Counted from the stretch's first letter, positions 1-11,148 are shown. The stretch is DNA of 64,000 nucleotides from Triglochin maritima (GCA_963682175.1 OY821784.1:22983621-23047620), one strand, 5' to 3'. The notes: generated by a model not told the origin, from the letters alone. Made by a program: numbers and translations.

Positions 1-875
1 ATAATACACCACATGATCATATCACATATTTCTCCACCCCCAAATGGGGATGAAACTACTCACTAATCATTACACTACAACCTATATTAAAATGAAATTA
101 AACTAAGCAAGCAAGGAATATTAAAGAAACTAAAAGGACATAAAACAAAAGAAGCATGCAAGCATATGAAAGGAAATTAAACTAAGAAAGAAACAACATA
201 CTAAAGGAAAACATCTACTGATACTCACTCAATTACAAGTAGCCTCTCTCCACCAGGGTTTTTGCTTCAAGACTTTAACTCCTAGTAGAGAGGAAGGCCA
301 CCAAGAGAGAGATGGGGTACAAGAGAGGACGGAAAGTTCTATTTAAAGCCATAGAAAAAGGTAATCCGAGACAATCGCCCGGTATGGGACTAAACCAATA
401 CCAACAATAGCCTAAACACACACTAATATATGTGTCCGCGAAGTCTGAGCGGATCCGGAGCGATCCGGACTGCCAATTGGCGGTCCCAGACTGCTAATTG
501 GCGGTCTATTGGTTCTGGATCCGTCTGGAATTTGTTGTGGGCTTTTCTGGATGTCTTTGTTGGTCTTTGATGCATATACTTCGTTTATTGGAGCTCCGAC
601 CCGAATCGAATTGCCAAAATACTCCCCATGATGGTGTGGAGTTTTCTGTTTTGCTCTTTGATCCTTCGGTCTTACGTTCAGGTCCTTCCCCCTTGCATCT
701 TACTCCTCGACTCTCTTAACTCAGTCTTTTTTCCTGTCTTTTAGGTACTTTCATGCCTCTTCTCATCAAACATCTTTATTTCTGAAATTCCAACATAAAA
801 CTCGTCACGTAGCACTGCTTAGGTGTAAGATGATGGATATAAGATAGAAATATAAGCATGAAATGATGTCAATCA
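1..875 (-). mobile_element. Partial LTR of an Athila-type Ty3/gypsy element
   Basis: Read on the minus strand, the LTR begins TGATTGACATCATTTC at 875 and leaves the window at base 1. It matches the LTRs at 19427, 30143, 42541 and 62392 throughout, including the U3 palindrome pair at 468-506. The TATA position is altered (TTTAAATAG, 339-347). No polypurine tract follows at 876, unlike at 63927, so this is the outer edge of a 5' LTR whose element lies to the left, or a solo LTR. The matching target duplication would be TTTAT (876-880), which cannot be checked here. Confidence 0.85.
468..506. repeat. Paired 18-bp palindromes in Athila-type U3
   Basis: Two near-palindromes of the GACCGCCAATTGGCGGTC type sit at 468-485 and 489-506. 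Both are in the form GACTGC(C/T)AATTGGCGGTC. They belong to the motif family found at nine places in this window. Confidence 0.85.
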
Positions 876-1004
876 TTTATCTATGAATTACTTCCAATTA
901 CTAATGTATTTGCAAAATATAGGCAAAATGTTGGTTTTGTTGAATTTCTAACTGTAATGGAGGTTAAGTTTAATAAATATTGTAATCCTCCTCAATTTAG
1001 TTTT

Positions 1005-2430
1005 TGTTTAAACAAAGTAGAGAAGTCAAATGTTACATATGGCCAATCACTATACATGTTCTTTTGAAGGCCAAAAATTTAATATATTTTAATATATTTC
1101 CAACATTTTCCCTAAAATACCCTCACCCCCATCACCACAATCTCACATCCAAAACAAATCCACTAAATCTTCCTCATTCCTACACCGAATCCCAAACATT
1201 CCAACCTATTGACGAGCCCGCCCCTCGGACCACCATTCTCGCTCGCTTCCACCGAATGACCCAACTCGTTTGGTGAAAACAAGGCCGCTCATTTGGTGAA
1301 AAGAAGACAGTCCGTTTTGGGAAAACGACCCAGCTCGTTGATGCATCCCACGCGAGATTGGTGTCTCCCGTGCAAGATTGGTGCGTCCCATCTTGTTTGG
1401 GGTGGAAAAACGACCCATCTTATTTGGTGGAAAAAACGACCAAGCTCGTTTCGTAGAAAAAACGACCCAGCTCGTTTTGTGTTCCCTCAAATCAGCAGCC
1501 TTCCACGCCCATTTATGAACCCAATACGTTTTTAATTTGGAAATACTTTTAATATGAATGTTTTGCGCCTCAAAATCTTCTTGGTAACGAGTCTTGAATG
1601 GCCTTGTTTGGATATTGGAGGAGAGAGTTATGCACAAATGATTGAAGAATTGTCGATTGTCCAGTTTTCAAATATGATTTGTCTTAAGACACGTTTTTCA
1701 CCCTTATATATCATCATTTGGCAAGACATAAGAGTAAAGAATATTTGATCCTTTTAATTATCTTTCCAACGAATCTAGAATCCAAATTCCGTTTTTTGTA
1801 TGTGGATGTTATGTATAAAATGACCCAACTTGTTTGGTGAAACGACCCAACTCATTTGATGAAAACGACCGAACTTGTTTGGTGAAAACGATGGAACTCG
1901 TTCGGGAATGGTTTAGGAGTGCTCAGGACTGGGGTTGATATTTCTCAGGATTGGTTGGCAATTACTCGCGACTGGGCTCGGGACGGCTCGGGATAACGAA
2001 TATTTGCCAACTCAACATAGCTCTGGACTGCTCGGTTCTAATTTGAGCAAATTAGGTTCTGAATTTGGAAACACGTTAATAGGAAAGTTTTGTGTCTCAA
2101 GATTTTCTTTGTAATGACTCTTCAATCGCCTTATTTGGATATCGAATGAGAGAGTTATCATTTGAATTTGGCAAATCGTAAAGAAGACTAATATTTGGAT
2201 GTGGATATTTTGAGTAAAACAAGTGATGCATGACGTGCGATATGAGTGCGTCCCGAGCCAGCATGGAGGAGCTAGATTTCTGACATCCAAACGGGATCCT
2301 AGCTTGTTTGGTGAAAACGACTCAGGTCGTTTGGTGAAAACGACACAGGTCGTTCGACTCATTTGTTCAGAACAAGCCAGCTCGTTTGATAGAACTACCC
2401 AGCTTGTTTGGTGATTTTTACGACACGTTT
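1005..2430 (+). repeat. Unclassified array-bearing repeat, copy 1
   Basis: This is related to the minus-strand copy at 58560-60665. It opens with an AT-rich stretch containing GGCCAATCACTATAC and AAGGCCAAAAATTTAATAT. Irregular arrays of a TTTGGTGAAAACGACCCAG-like word follow at about 1250-1475, 1815-1900 and 2300-2425. A longer core at 1545-1810 (key words GGATATTGGAGGAGAGAGTTATGC and TCTTTCCAACGAATCTAGAATCC) is partly repeated at 2090-2230. Open frames across it, such as 1206-1637 minus, just translate the array. No transposase is seen; it may be a non-autonomous DNA element. Bases 876-1004 show nothing recognisable. Confidence 0.6.
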
Positions 2431-2586
2431 ATTTTGAATCAATGTGTCCATGTAACAAGTTGGTTTGTCCCACCTCAAGGTTCGTGTCCATACATGTTAA
2501 CTTTTAACAAGTTGGTTTGTGATTTTCAGCTCGTTCGGTCCCAAATATGGATTCAGGACACAAATGGACACATTCTAGACACAACA

Positions 2587-2602
2587 CTACTACAGAAAAA
2601 GG
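2587..2602. repeat. CACTA terminal inverted repeat (one end)
   Basis: CACTACTACAGAAAAA has the CACTA start and the A-rich continuation typical of plant En/Spm ends. No opposite-end copy (TTTTTCTGTAGTAGTG) was seen in the window, in line with the truncation. Confidence 0.8.
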
Positions 2603-2639
2603 AATATTCCTGGGTATATACGTCGGATAAAAGCACTAC

Positions 2640-2935
2640 CAGTTCCGACGTCTATGTGTGCGTCGTCTATACATAGACGCCGGACGTCAAAAATTCGACG
2701 TCTATTCCTAAAGAATAGACGTCGACTGTATGTAGAAGCCGACGTCTATACTTAACGAATAGACGTCGGCCTTTCTTTAGAACCGACGTCTAGTCTTTAA
2801 GTATAGACGTCGGTGAAATAACAGACGACGTATATTCCTAAAGAATAGACGTCAGATGATACATACAACCGACATCTATTCCTTTCTTCAGAGGAATAAA
2901 CGTCGGCCAATACAAACATCCGACGTGTACTCCTA
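2640..2935. repeat. CACTA subterminal repeats, GACGTC-type palindromes
   Basis: About nine copies of an AGACGTCGG/CCGACGTCT word alternate in orientation. Several form hairpins around TATTCCTAAAGAATA, for example about 2698-2722 and 2830-2852. CACTA elements carry such subterminal repeats as binding sites for their TNPA-like protein. The match to that role is by position, not by a known binding site. Confidence 0.75.
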
Positions 2936-3429
2936 AACCTGGACAAAAATAAATAAATAGCATCCTGCAAACTTGTATTTAGTCATCGTATTTGTGTACA
3001 TACAACTTGCACCAAATTCGTTCACAGATGCTCACACTTTCATCCACATGTACATACAAACACAAACACACAAGCATACATGCACAAACACAAACATACA
3101 AGCATACACAATTGACATTCAAGACACTTGCAATTAATTCAAAAACAATTGGCATTTAATCTAAACTTGAGGCGATTATATTAAGGCATAAATTGTAGGT
3201 TTGTAATACAAGTGCACTTGTTAACTAAATTACAAAAAATGCTAGTGACAGGAGAACCTCTTAGTTCATCAACATGTTTCTGATAAAATAGCGAGCACAT
3301 CGGTCGCGAGTTTCATCGAGCTCATGTTGTGAGAAGGGATCACTACTTTTTGGGAAGACCTATCAAAAAAATACAAGTGTGTTGAATGTTAAAAACTAAA
3401 TATTGAAACTACAACTATATAATTGAATA

Positions 3430-4060
3430 ACGATCTACATTACCTCGGATAGGCATACAGCTTGAGTTGCCAATTCGAGGATTTCCTCCATGTATCTCAT
3501 CACGTAGTAACCACATTCCATATTTCCAACCTACTTCCGGTACTACAAACATAGAAGTTCACTAAATATGTGTTCCTAACTTAATTAACAAAAATGGGAG
3601 AAAACGTACTCTCATTCCATGCCATGTTATTCCTGCTTTTGTGGTTATTCACCTGCCACTTAAAGTTCTGTAAACCTTAATTGCCCTGAGTAGCACAAGT
3701 TAAAATTTCATTCCACGAATTACTTTTACCATGACTAAAACCAACTTGCAAATTTAGAAGTTTCTTTATTGAGTCTCTTGGTTTATTCGACCCTAACGGA
3801 TCAAACCAATATGCCGAATTAGTCGTAGGGCATACAACGACAAGCATCCAATGAGCCTTGTTATATATATAATTAGAAGCTTATTACAAAATAAAATTCC
3901 ACTTTGAATTTCAAAGTTTACCTCTCATGATAAGGGAGCAGATAATATCTTTTGTCTTATTCTTTAAAGAATGTCCCAAGCTGACCCGATTTATCGTCAT
4001 TCCCGTATATATATGTAGATGGACTGATAAATCCAAATACTTGATCGTCGAGAAAGACTG
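3430..4060 (-). pseudogene. Ulp1-like C48 cysteine peptidase region of the CACTA gene
   Basis: Minus-strand translation gives VDIFMTPEGQSFLDD, then AHWMLVVVCPTTNSAYWFDP, and further on MECGYYVMRYMEEILEL. These match the Peptidase_C48 (Ulp1/SENP) fold, a family that removes SUMO-like modifiers and is known in plant CACTA and MULE proteins. The triad is visible: His in AHW (codon 3851-3853), Asp in the FDP block, and Cys in ECGYY (codon 3513-3515). Reading is interrupted by stops, frameshifts and probably introns, for example around 3900-3950 and 3560-3640. It is therefore a decayed copy, lying downstream of the Transposase_24 remnant as in longer CACTA proteins. No single open frame covers it, so it was assembled by eye across frames. 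Confidence 0.65.
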
Positions 4061-4499
4061 ACCTTCTGGTGTCATAAAGATGTCTACAAGTATAAAAATT
4101 ATACTTTATTACAGTTTCGATAAAATTATTCAATACCTTTCATTGTATACCAAAAATCACTTACTTCACTTGCACGTCGATAATCATGATACACAATGAA
4201 TCCATCGCCAAGAACTACATGATATCCTCTTTGGTGATGTACAATGCCGGAGGCAACCCTTTATCCCCTCCAACTCCCAGCTACTTAAGGATTGTGCTTC
4301 CCTACCTACCATACATTGATACAACATTTTGCACCTACTTGGAAGCGAATTAATGTTGATCGGAGATTAGTTGTTTGACCCTTTCCTCCGGGGGCTTGAC
4401 ACCTTACAGATATATATACAACCGTTAAAATACAATTGTTAACAAATTTGAAGTTTAAAGTCTTTCAAATTTAAACTATACCTCATGTTTGTCATTTAG

Positions 4500-6110
4500 A
4501 TCTACTAAATAACTAGGTCACCGCACGAACCCACCGATAGCATTGCTGAGAGTAACAATCTCTTATTCCGGAAATGGCACAAAAACCTCAGCATCTTAGC
4601 AAGTCCCAACTGCAACCTTCACTTCTCCCTCTCCTACCTCTGTGAAGTGGTCTCTGGAGATGTTATAAACTTTCCCGTGTCCCACCAATCTTCGATCAGG
4701 GTCTTCGACACATAAAGCACATGTAGATCCATCCGCGAACTTTCCAAACAAGGGACCGCCGACGACGGCCAATTCTCGAGAATGAGACACCAAATCATAT
4801 TGTCAATCAGGGTGGAACACTGGCGGCACTGCAGGAGTAGTCTCCGGGGAAGAACCGGTCCTACGACGGGTAGGAGAAGTAGGCAAATCACGATCCAATC
4901 TCTCCAAAACAAGTTGCAACTTATTCTTCAAATGTGCGATCTCTTGCTGGCATTTGGTATGACGAGTCGACAAAGAAGACCGTTGAGTCTTTCCATAATA
5001 TTTTCGAAGTCCAACTATACTCCCTACCCCCACACACGACCGGGGTGTTCGTCGTTTCCCAAGGCCTCTTGTAGAATATCATTCCGACCATCGGAAGCAA
5101 ATTTTCCTTGAGATTCTATCAACTTCAGAGAGTCCTAAGTTTTAAAAAATATTTACCAACAATTGAAAAATATAAAGTTAATGAATCTGAATTAATAACA
5201 TATATATAAGTGATGCAACTTATTATCTTCGAGCCGATCGCTTGCGACTCGTCTGTGACGTACTCCCCTTTGGAGTTTACTCTCGATCTCTTCCAAGAAT
5301 CATAACGAGCTACGGGAGAAGGAGGAGATAAGTTACTTGCTTGCTCCTGACTCATACCGGAGTCAATTGCCTCTTGTTTCTTCAGAGCAATTTTTCAGCC
5401 ATCATTTGTGCTTCTAACCTTTTGGTACCCCGCTCGAGACATGAGATGTGTATACTTGTTAGAAGATCTAATCATTTGGTTTTGGCTCGGATGGCCTAAA
5501 ATCAAGTTTATTAGATTGTCACTAAAAATAATAACTAAAAAGTTTGTTTTGAAACTCAGTTATTATATTCTAAATTAAACTCAATTACCTCAAACTTCGG
5601 GCGATCTCTGTATTTTCTGAATAACTCCCATTGATTCAGAGTGATAAAGTTATAGACATCGCATGGATTTCTATCTTGGTAGTCTTCGAATATGTACTTG
5701 TTTGTTAAATTTGTTTTGAAATCCCTCCAACGAACTGACAGGTATGTCATTCACTTTTTCTTCAACTTGTCAGTGGATTGGAAGTCAAAAGATTCCTACA
5801 ACACGTTAACTTTATATCGAAGCCGAAGTTCGACTAAAGTTATAGAAATCTATAATGGAAGCATTACCTGCACGTTATCCCATATTGTGTCCTTCAACTT
5901 CTCATCTACATCGGTCCAACTCGAGAAACAAATGTCAACTTTGGCCCTCGCTAAGCTACCCAGAATTTTTCCCAATTATCAGAGAGCATGCCTATCGTCT
6001 CAAGATGGTCATCAAACTTAATTGGAACTCTACCATCTCTATTTCTTCTCCCCACAAATTCTTTCATGAGACAAGGACCTCGTGAAATGTATGTCTTCGA
6101 GCCTTCAGAC
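4500..6110 (-). pseudogene. CACTA Transposase_24 (Ptta/En/Spm) region, decayed
   Basis: Several short minus-strand frames share the plant transposase (Ptta/En/Spm, Transposase_24) pattern. They include YLSVRWRDFKTNLTNKYIF (about 5690-5750) and CALCVEDPDRRLVGHGKVYN (about 4670-4730). A stretch near 5890-6080, in a different frame, reads like FSSWTDVDEKLKDTIWDNV. The region lies between DUF4216 upstream and the C48 domain downstream, matching the normal order. Reading frames change repeatedly, which fits a mix of lost introns and indels. In intact elements this protein is thought to bind subterminal repeats. The copy here cannot make a complete protein. Confidence 0.65.
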
Positions 6111-6336
6111 TCTGAGGGAGTGAGTTTCTTTTTCGGAGCTATGATACTATAAAAGATAAACTCAAGGCATTAAAAAATAAAAGGTCAAGACATTAAATGA
6201 CTATTACAATGTGTTACAACAGAAAATTTGCACATTTACTGTTTTTTCTTCCTTAATGGATTTTCAAACCATATACCTTCACCGTGGTCATCTCTAAACA
6301 TACAAGTCTCAACATTTATTTCTTCGTCTACTGAGT

Positions 6337-7822
6337 TCAACTCAGGTGCTTGCTTAGAAAAGGTGGTGTCTCTTCATACTCGATCATACTATCATCTGAT
6401 ACAATTTTTTTCTTCCCTTCCAGAATTACTGCCCATTTCTTATCACATGGATCAGCCACATAGAAGACTTGTTTCGCTTGGGAAGCGAGAATAATAGGTT
6501 CTCCTTTATACCATTTTTTTGAAAAATCAATTAAAGTGAACTCATAGTCATCCACTCAAACTCCACTTTTATTATCAGCCCACTTGCATCTAAATACAGG
6601 TACTTTGAATTTAACAAAGTCTAGCTCCCATATGTCTTCAATTACACCGTAATAGGACATGTTGGCGTATACATGATTCTTGTCTTTAGAATTAGACATA
6701 TGCAAAGACTCTGCTATTAAGGTGACACCACTGTTCTGAACAACACTTTTCGCATCTTCACAAACTGTGTAGAAAGAATACCCATTGATATCATAACCAT
6801 TGTCACTTATAACAACAGAATGCGGACCATACGCTAACCATTGTATTGTCTCATAAGCATCACACTTGTAAGCCAGATTTTTGAACCAAGAGATGAAAAT
6901 TTTATTGTGACTATTAATTACTTGTTGATCACTCAACAAAGGATTTCTTTCCTTTAGAAACTTCATGTGTTCATTTAGGTAAGGTTGAACTTCATTATAA
7001 TTGCACAACACGTAAAAATATGTTGTCATTAAGTCCTCGCCATTTGTATTTAACATTTTCATCCCACGTGTCCCTTTACTATCGTCACGTTTATCATGAC
7101 AATTTTTCGGAAGTCCAACAGTTTTGGTGTTTGCTAGGTATCCAGTGCAAAACTCGATAACCTCCTCAGCTATGTATCCTTCAACAATACTAGCATATGG
7201 TCTTTGACGATTTTTGCCATAACCTTTCAACACTTTCATATAACGCTCGAAAGGATACATCCACCTTAAAAAATTGGTCCACACATTTTAACTTCTCTAA
7301 CCAAATGAATAACTAGATGAATCATAATGTCGAAAAAAGCAGGGGGAAAACATCTCCAACTGACATAATGTCACCACAATTTCATTCTGCAACTTATCTA
7401 ACTGCATGGGATCGATCACTTTACTGCAAATTTTATTGAAAAAGGAACACAACTTTATTATTGCATGTCTAACATCTTTCGGTAATATGGATCTCAATGC
7501 TACCGGTAACAACTGCTGCATTAAAGTGTGACAATCGTGGGACTTCATCCCCACAAGTTTCAAATCCTTCATAACAACAAGACTACTGATAATTGAAGAA
7601 TAACCTTGTGGAACCCTTATATCGTGCAAACACTGACAGAGAATTCTTTTCTCCTTTCTAGACAATGTATAACTAGCTGAAGGTAAGTAATTTCGGTCTC
7701 CTTTCTTCTCTAGTGCAAACATTTCTCGTATACCAATATCAACAAGATCAAGTCTTACATTATATCCATCTTTAGTTTTACCAGGCATGTTCAACAGAGT
7801 GCCAACAAGACTATCACAGAGC
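6337..7822 (-). pseudogene. CACTA transposase tail with DUF4218 and DUF4216
   Basis: From 7822 downward, the frame SLVGTLLNMPGKTKDGYN continues through MKDLKLVGMKSHDCHTLMQQ and CSKVIDPMQLDKLQNEIVVT (DUF4218). It then passes through LRWMYPFERYMKVLKGY and IAEEVIEFC to DUF4216 (CKWADNKSGV, then ILASQAKQVFYVADPCDKKW). Three breaks separate otherwise contiguous protein: a 1-nt shift near 7340, a second near 7280, and an in-frame TGA at about 6556-6558. These domains follow the catalytic DDE region in TNP2-type transposases. That catalytic part is missing here because of the junction at about 7822. Confidence 0.85.
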
Positions 7823-8360
7823 GACACACTCCTTCATCTTAGAGCGATTTGCGGGAATGTTGGGCTGTACCCTTGCGATGTTGATTGCCACCTTGGAAGT
7901 CAGCACACCCTGGGTCTGGTGGGCACTGTGGGGAGATTTGTCCCCGGTGCCACGTTTGTTTTGGGAGATCAGGAGTTTCCGGCCGACCTGGTCTTGCTAC
8001 CGATGGAAGACTTTGATGTCATACTTGGGATGGATTGGCTGTCCCAATATGATGTCCGAGTCTTGTGCCGTGAGAAGAAGATTTTGATCCCGAGGAAAGG
8101 TTTGCCTGATATTCTAATCAGAGGGGTCAGAAACAGAGGAGATCACGTTATTATATCTGCTGTGAGGGCTCAGAGGCTGTTACAACAGGGTTGTGCAGCA
8201 TTCTTAGCGACGCTTGTGGTTGCAGAGGCAGAGTCTCAGAGGTTAGAGGACATTGAGGTGGTGCAGGAGTTCGCGGATGTTTTTCCAGCGGAGATTCCAA
8301 GTTTACCACCGCACCGGGAGTTGGAGTTCGGCATCGAGTTGGTAGCTGACACTACACCGT
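7823..8360 (+). pseudogene. Tekay-type aspartic protease, truncated
   Basis: The sequence opens at ATHSFILERFAGMLG, the part just after the catalytic Asp of the DTGATHSF motif, so the active-site Asp is missing. A frameshift near 7900-7930 moves reading into the frame with FGDQEFPADLVLLPMEDFD and VILGMDWLSQYDV. That block is the conserved C-terminal half of chromovirus proteases. The frame ends at TAG (8360-8362), where relatives continue with [12 protein letters not shown]; this reads as CAG or similar turned into TAG. It lies directly before the RT, as in a gag-pol polyprotein. It cannot be active. Confidence 0.8.
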
Positions 8361-9080
8361 AGTCGAAGGATCCATACCGGATGGCACCTGCTGAGTTGTC
8401 AGAGTTGAAGAAGCAGTTGCAGGAGTTGATGGACTATGGATTTATTAGACCGAGTGTCTCGCCTTGGGGTGCACCGGTTTTGTTTGTGAAGAAAAAGACA
8501 GATCTTTGAGGATGTGCATAGACTACAGGATGCTGAACCAGGTGACAGTGAAGAATAAGTATCCTTTACCTAGGATCGAAGACCTCTTCGACCAGCTGGA
8601 GTCAGCGAAGGTTTTCTCGAAGATTGACCTGCGTTCAGGATATCACCAGTTGAGGATCCGAGATGAGGACATCCAGAAGACAGCTTTCAGGACGATATAT
8701 GGACACTACGAGTTCTTGGTGATGCCATTTGGATTGACGAATGCTCCGACAGCGTTCATGGATCTAATGAACCGGACATTCAGGCAGTATATTGATAGAT
8801 TTGTGATTGTCTTTGTGGATGACATTTTGATCTATTCACCAGATATGGAGCAGCATAGAGAGCATCTGAGGATTGTACTCAGCCTCTGAAAGCTCAGCAG
8901 TTATATGCTAAGTTCTCAAAGTGCGAGTTTTGGTTGGACAGAGATGTGTTCCTCGGACTCATTGTATCAGCAGAGGTGATATCAGTGGATCCGGCAAAGG
9001 TAGAGGCAGTGACACAGTGGAGGGCCCCTACGAGTGTGATGGAGATTAGGAGCTTTGTTGGACTGGCGGGTTATTAACGT
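8361..9080 (+). pseudogene. Tekay-type reverse transcriptase
   Basis: [19 protein letters not shown], then [69 protein letters not shown] and FVDDILIYS are the canonical Ty3/gypsy RT blocks in order. The catalytic FVDD pair is intact (about 8812-8823). Breaks are a 1-2 nt deletion near 8495 after VKKK, a shift near 8878 (HLRIVL, then KAQQLYAKFSKCEFWLD in another frame) and a TAA at about 9075 inside GLAGYYRRF. The enzyme would copy element RNA into DNA, but this copy is disabled. Confidence 0.9.
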
Positions 9081-9600
9081 CGCTTCATCAAAGACTTCTC
9101 GAGATTGGCAGTGCCACTGACGGCTCTGAAGCAGAAGGGAGTCACTTTTGTATGGTCGCAGAAGCGCGAGGACAGCTTTCGGGAGCTGAAGAGACTGTTG
9201 ACCACGGCACCAGTTTTGTCATTGCCGAGTGGCACAGGTGGATTTGTGATTTATAGCGACGCTTCATGTATTGGCTTAGGATGTGTACTTATGCAGCACG
9301 GGAGGGTGATCGTGTACGCATCCAGACAGTTGAAGGTCCATAAGAGGAATTACCCGACTCATGATTTGGAGTTAGCAGCAGTGGTTCACGCACTGAAGAC
9401 CTGGAGACACTACCTTTATGGCGAGCAGTTTGAGGTGTTTACAGATCATCAGAGTCTGAACATGAGGCAGTGCAGATGGCTTGAGTTCATTAAGGACTAC
9501 GATTTCACTATCTCTTACCATCTGGGAAAGGCAAACACGGTTGCAGACGCTTTGAGCCGGAAGGCGGAGGTATCAGTAGCAGGCCTATGCATTTAGGAGT
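9081..9600 (+). pseudogene. Tekay-type RNase H with a small internal deletion
   Basis: [20 protein letters not shown] is followed by [18 protein letters not shown] and [40 protein letters not shown] and [20 protein letters not shown] then complete the RT connection and RNase H region. The catalytic Asp in YSDAS, the Glu in HDLELAAVV and the Asp in FTDHQSL are present. After DHQSLN the text jumps to [10 protein letters not shown]. Relatives have about eight to ten extra residues there, so a small in-frame deletion is inferred near 9462. The frame closes at TAG, about 9594. Confidence 0.85.
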
Positions 9601-9639
9601 GGCGACTGCTAGAGTCTTTAGCAGAGTGGAGACCATTTG

Positions 9640-10939
9640 CAGATAGCTCTGAGGGTGCAGTGATTGCAGGATTGAGAGTAGAGCCTCGGACAGTATCGAC
9701 AGTGATTCATGCTCAGACTACAGATGAGGAGTTGAGCAGTTTGTTACAGTTAACGGCTAGAGATGGGTCGGACTTCAGATTTGGAGTTGATGGAGGTCTG
9801 AGATTCAGAGACCGTATCTGGGTGCCGAGGACAGAGGACCTGAGACATGATATCATGGAGGAGGCACACAGATCGAGATATTCCATTCATCAAGGAAGCA
9901 CCAAGATGTACAAAGATCTGCAGCGGAACTTCTGGTGGTGAGGGATGAAGAATGACGTTGCAGACTTTGTGTCGAGGTGTTTTGTCTGTCAGCAGGTGAA
10001 GATTGAGCACCAGAGACCAGCAGGGCAGATGCAGGGGATTGAGTTGCCCGAGTGGAAGTGGGAGCACGTGACGATGGATTTCGTTACGGGGCTACCGAAG
10101 ACACGGAGATTCCACGATGCGATTTGGGTTATAGTCGATCGACTGACCAAGTCGGCGCATTTCTTAGCTATTAAGACCACTCTGGCTCTGGATGGTCTAG
10201 CTAAGTTATATATTAGGATATTGTCAGACTTCATGGTGTACCAGTCAGTATCATTTCATATAGAGATCCCAGATTCACTTTGCGATTTTGGGAGAGTCTA
10301 CACAGAGCACTGGGGACACGTCTGAAGTTTAGCACAGCTTTCCACCCACAAACAGATGGCAAGTCAGAGCGGACGATAAAGACATTGGAGGACATGCTGA
10401 GAGCGTGCACACTCGACTGGGCCGGGCATTGGGATGAGCACTTGCCGCTAATAGAGTTCGCCTACAACAACAACTACCACTCGAGTATTGGGATGACACC
10501 ATATGAGGCATTATACGAGAGGCCATGTAGATCGCCGGTATGGTGGAGTGATGTGGGTGAGAGACAACTAGTTGGACCTGACATTATACAGTTATATTCA
10601 GAGAAGGTCGACGTGATCAGGAGACGACTACCTATAACATAGAGCAGGCAGAAGAGTTGTGCTGATATGCGGAGGCATGAGCTGACTTTTGATGTAGGAG
10701 ATCATGTCTTCCTGAAGATCTCACCTTCCAGAGGGGTGATGAGATTCGAGAAGAAGGGGAAGCTGAGTCCGAGGTATGTCGGACCTTTTGAGATATTGGA
10801 TCGAGTCGGGGAGGTGGAATATAGGATTGCTTTACCGCCACAGTTCGCAGGACTTCACAACGTCTTCCATGTTTCTATGCTGAGGAAGTACGTGGCCGAT
10901 CCAGCTCATGTTATAGAAATAGCAGTACCAGAGATCTAG
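9640..10939 (+). pseudogene. Tekay-type integrase
   Basis: The zinc-binding part (HRSRYSIHQGSTKMYKDL, then CFVCQQVKIEHQRPAGQ) leads to the core WKWEHVTMDFVTGLPKTRRF. After a shift near 10260 the text resumes with [20 protein letters not shown] and [20 protein letters not shown]. The D-D-E core is partly disturbed because the block holding the second Asp (SDRDPRF in relatives) is scrambled around 10240-10280. Stops are TGA 9939-9941 (a Trp or neighbouring codon in relatives), TAG 10640-10642 and TAG 10937-10939. The C-terminal GPY/F-like block, GKLSPRYVGPFEILDRVGEV, is conserved. Confidence 0.9.
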
Positions 10940-11112
10940 CAGGATTTGTCATTAGATGAGAGACCAGTTGAGATTGTGGATCAGATGGTACATCAGCTCA
11001 GGAGGAGAGCGATTCCGATGGTGAAGGTCAGATGGCAGCATCACAGTATCAGAGAGGCTACCGGGGAGATCGAGGAAGACGTCAGGAGGCAGTATCCAGA
11101 GTTATTCCGGTA
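10940..11112 (+). pseudogene. Chromodomain at the end of the Tekay-type polyprotein
   Basis: After the TAG at 10937 the same frame continues QDLSLDERPVEIVDQMVHQL, then RRRAIPMVKVRWQHHSIREA and EDVRRQYPELFR, ending at TAA (about 11111). The VKVRWQHHS...EATxE...MRxxYPELF pattern is the short chromodomain fused to integrase in plant chromoviruses. That domain is thought to steer insertion toward marked heterochromatin. The domain itself looks undamaged; only the upstream TAG detaches it. Confidence 0.8.
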
Positions 11113-11148
11113 AGTGAGTTGTTTTGAATTTCGTGGACGAAATTTCTT

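Larger units (their letters stand above)
2587..7822 (-). mobile_element. Truncated CACTA (En/Spm) transposon
   Basis: The 3' end is marked by CACTACTACAGAAAAA at 2587, followed by subterminal palindromic repeats (2640-2935). Minus-strand remnants then run in the order DUF4218, DUF4216, Transposase_24, C48 peptidase, which is the usual tail of plant CACTA transposase loci. The catalytic TNP2/Transposase_21 part should lie beyond 7822. It is absent because the sequence passes directly into a Tekay-type protease at about 7823, with no LTR between. Bases 2936-3430 and 4061-4500 hold no domain I can name and are probably intron or untranslated sequence. The likely 3-bp target copy next to the terminus is CAA (2584-2586); its partner is lost. 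Confidence 0.85.

Noticed and set aside
1206..1637. 143-residue minus-strand frame
   Set aside because: It translates the repeated GTCGTTTTC-type array; the peptide repeats simply mirror the DNA repeats.
4782..5111. 109-residue plus-strand frame
   Set aside because: It is the antisense shadow of the CACTA Transposase_24 remnant.
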